This document shows, in pieces, positions 63,879 to 64,000 of a stretch of 64,000 nucleotides of DNA. Position numbers and translations under genes: made by a program. The notes below the pieces were generated by a model. The model saw only the letters and a list, made by a program, of their open reading frames with translations, was not told the origin of the DNA and did not search any database. The stretch comes from Caryophanales bacterium UBA6985 (GTDB taxonomy: Bacteria; Bacillota_I; Bacilli_A; RF39; UBA660). Positions within the stretch are counted from its first letter, which is position 1. Each line of letters begins with the position of its first letter. Where the stretch lies: positions 1 through 64,000 of the forward strand of contig DJYF01000043.1 of the NCBI GenBank assembly GCA_002450035.1. The letters run 5' to 3'.

Positions 63879-64000
63879 ATGGATAATGTAAGAGAATATA
63901 TTGATGAAAATGGTAATAAAATAACAGTAGAAGTAATTGAAACTTTTAGATTACCTAATTTAAATAAAACATTCATGGCTTATACTTTAAATGATGATGG
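63879..64000 (+). CDS. DUF1292-like protein, 5' part only
   Basis: 40 codons before the window ends. YIDENGNKITVEVIETFRL...FMAYTL fits the start of DUF1292/YrzB proteins (DENGxE, then a Tyr/Ala strand). AAGGAAG lies upstream. It repeats the pattern seen at 9966, where a DUF1292-like gene follows an unknown protein with a hydrophobic central segment. Confidence 0.65.
   Translation, partial: MDNVREYIDENGNKITVEVIETFRLPNLNKTFMAYTLNDD

Overview
The window is AT-rich except for the first ~200 bases. It reads as the chromosome of a low-GC Gram-positive bacterium (Bacillota, Bacilli side), probably an uncultured anaerobic gut lineage of the RF39/Erysipelotrichales type; that placement is inference. 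Support comes from strong Shine-Dalgarno sites (AGGAGG, GGTGA), a PolC-type replicative polymerase, HrcA/CIRCE control of chaperones, an anaerobic class III ribonucleotide reductase, a sortase-type surface protein and a membrane signal peptidase. TGG encodes Trp and TGA is used as a stop (for example at 28910-28912), so the code is standard and not the Mycoplasma code. I saw no insertion sequence, prophage, CRISPR array or integrase. The region is mainly housekeeping, with lineage-specific genes of unknown function in between.

Layout. 1-3.2 kb: tRNA-Ser (minus strand), an unknown membrane protein, and a minus-strand pair (metal-binding-type lipoprotein, then DHH phosphoesterase). 3.3-6.9 kb: rnc-smc. 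7.0-10.3 kb: a 959-aa coiled-coil protein of unknown function behind a strong promoter with a perfect palindrome, followed by a DUF1292-like protein. 10.3-16.9 kb: CIRCE-hrcA-grpE-dnaK-pepF-dnaJ, where GrpE carries a Cys/His-rich, metallothionein-like N-terminus. 16.9-19.6 kb: two paralogous HExxH zincin-like proteins flanking an unknown gene. 19.6-23.5 kb: a Crp/Fnr regulator divergent from nrdD-nrdG-dut with a shared palindromic operator. 23.6-27.8 kb: unknown, SWIM zinc-finger and TPR-like proteins plus tRNA-Arg. 27.9-36.8 kb: ATP-grasp plus SpoVB/MurJ-like flippase, an NPNTG-anchored surface protein, a PfkB-like protein without its catalytic Asp, Smr, ObgE and two membrane proteins. 36.9-45.3 kb: HelD-like ATPase, YneF, DUF177, L32, then an ABC transporter with its own two-component system. 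45.3-52.6 kb: two unknown genes, a probable small RNA, and a greatly enlarged polC. 52.7-58.5 kb: unknown gene, ruvAB, a degenerate HD-GYP protein, queA-unknown-tgt. 58.5-64 kb: pseudopilin-like protein, L19 leader and rplS, plsC, lepB, a sirtuin, a Fur-family regulator with a metal transporter behind paired Fur-type boxes, and a DUF1292-like gene cut by the window end.

Regulatory architecture is unusually readable. Nearly every transcription unit ends in a short hairpin plus T-tract, sometimes formed inside the last codons of the gene. Many units start from extended -10 promoters (TGnTATAAT). Three stable-RNA or ribosomal units share the -35 variant TTGCAT. Candidate operators sit beside plausible cognate regulators: CIRCE/HrcA, a 7-2-7 palindrome beside Crp/Fnr and nrdD, paired 7-1-7 boxes at the Fur-family gene, and 10-11 bp direct repeats upstream of the ABC/two-component cluster.

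The strongest candidates for something undescribed are the GrpE metal-binding-like extension (its 15-residue repeat is conserved in protein but scrambled at synonymous sites), the insertions in PolC including one inside the proofreading exonuclease, the zincin pair, and the small RNA upstream of polC.
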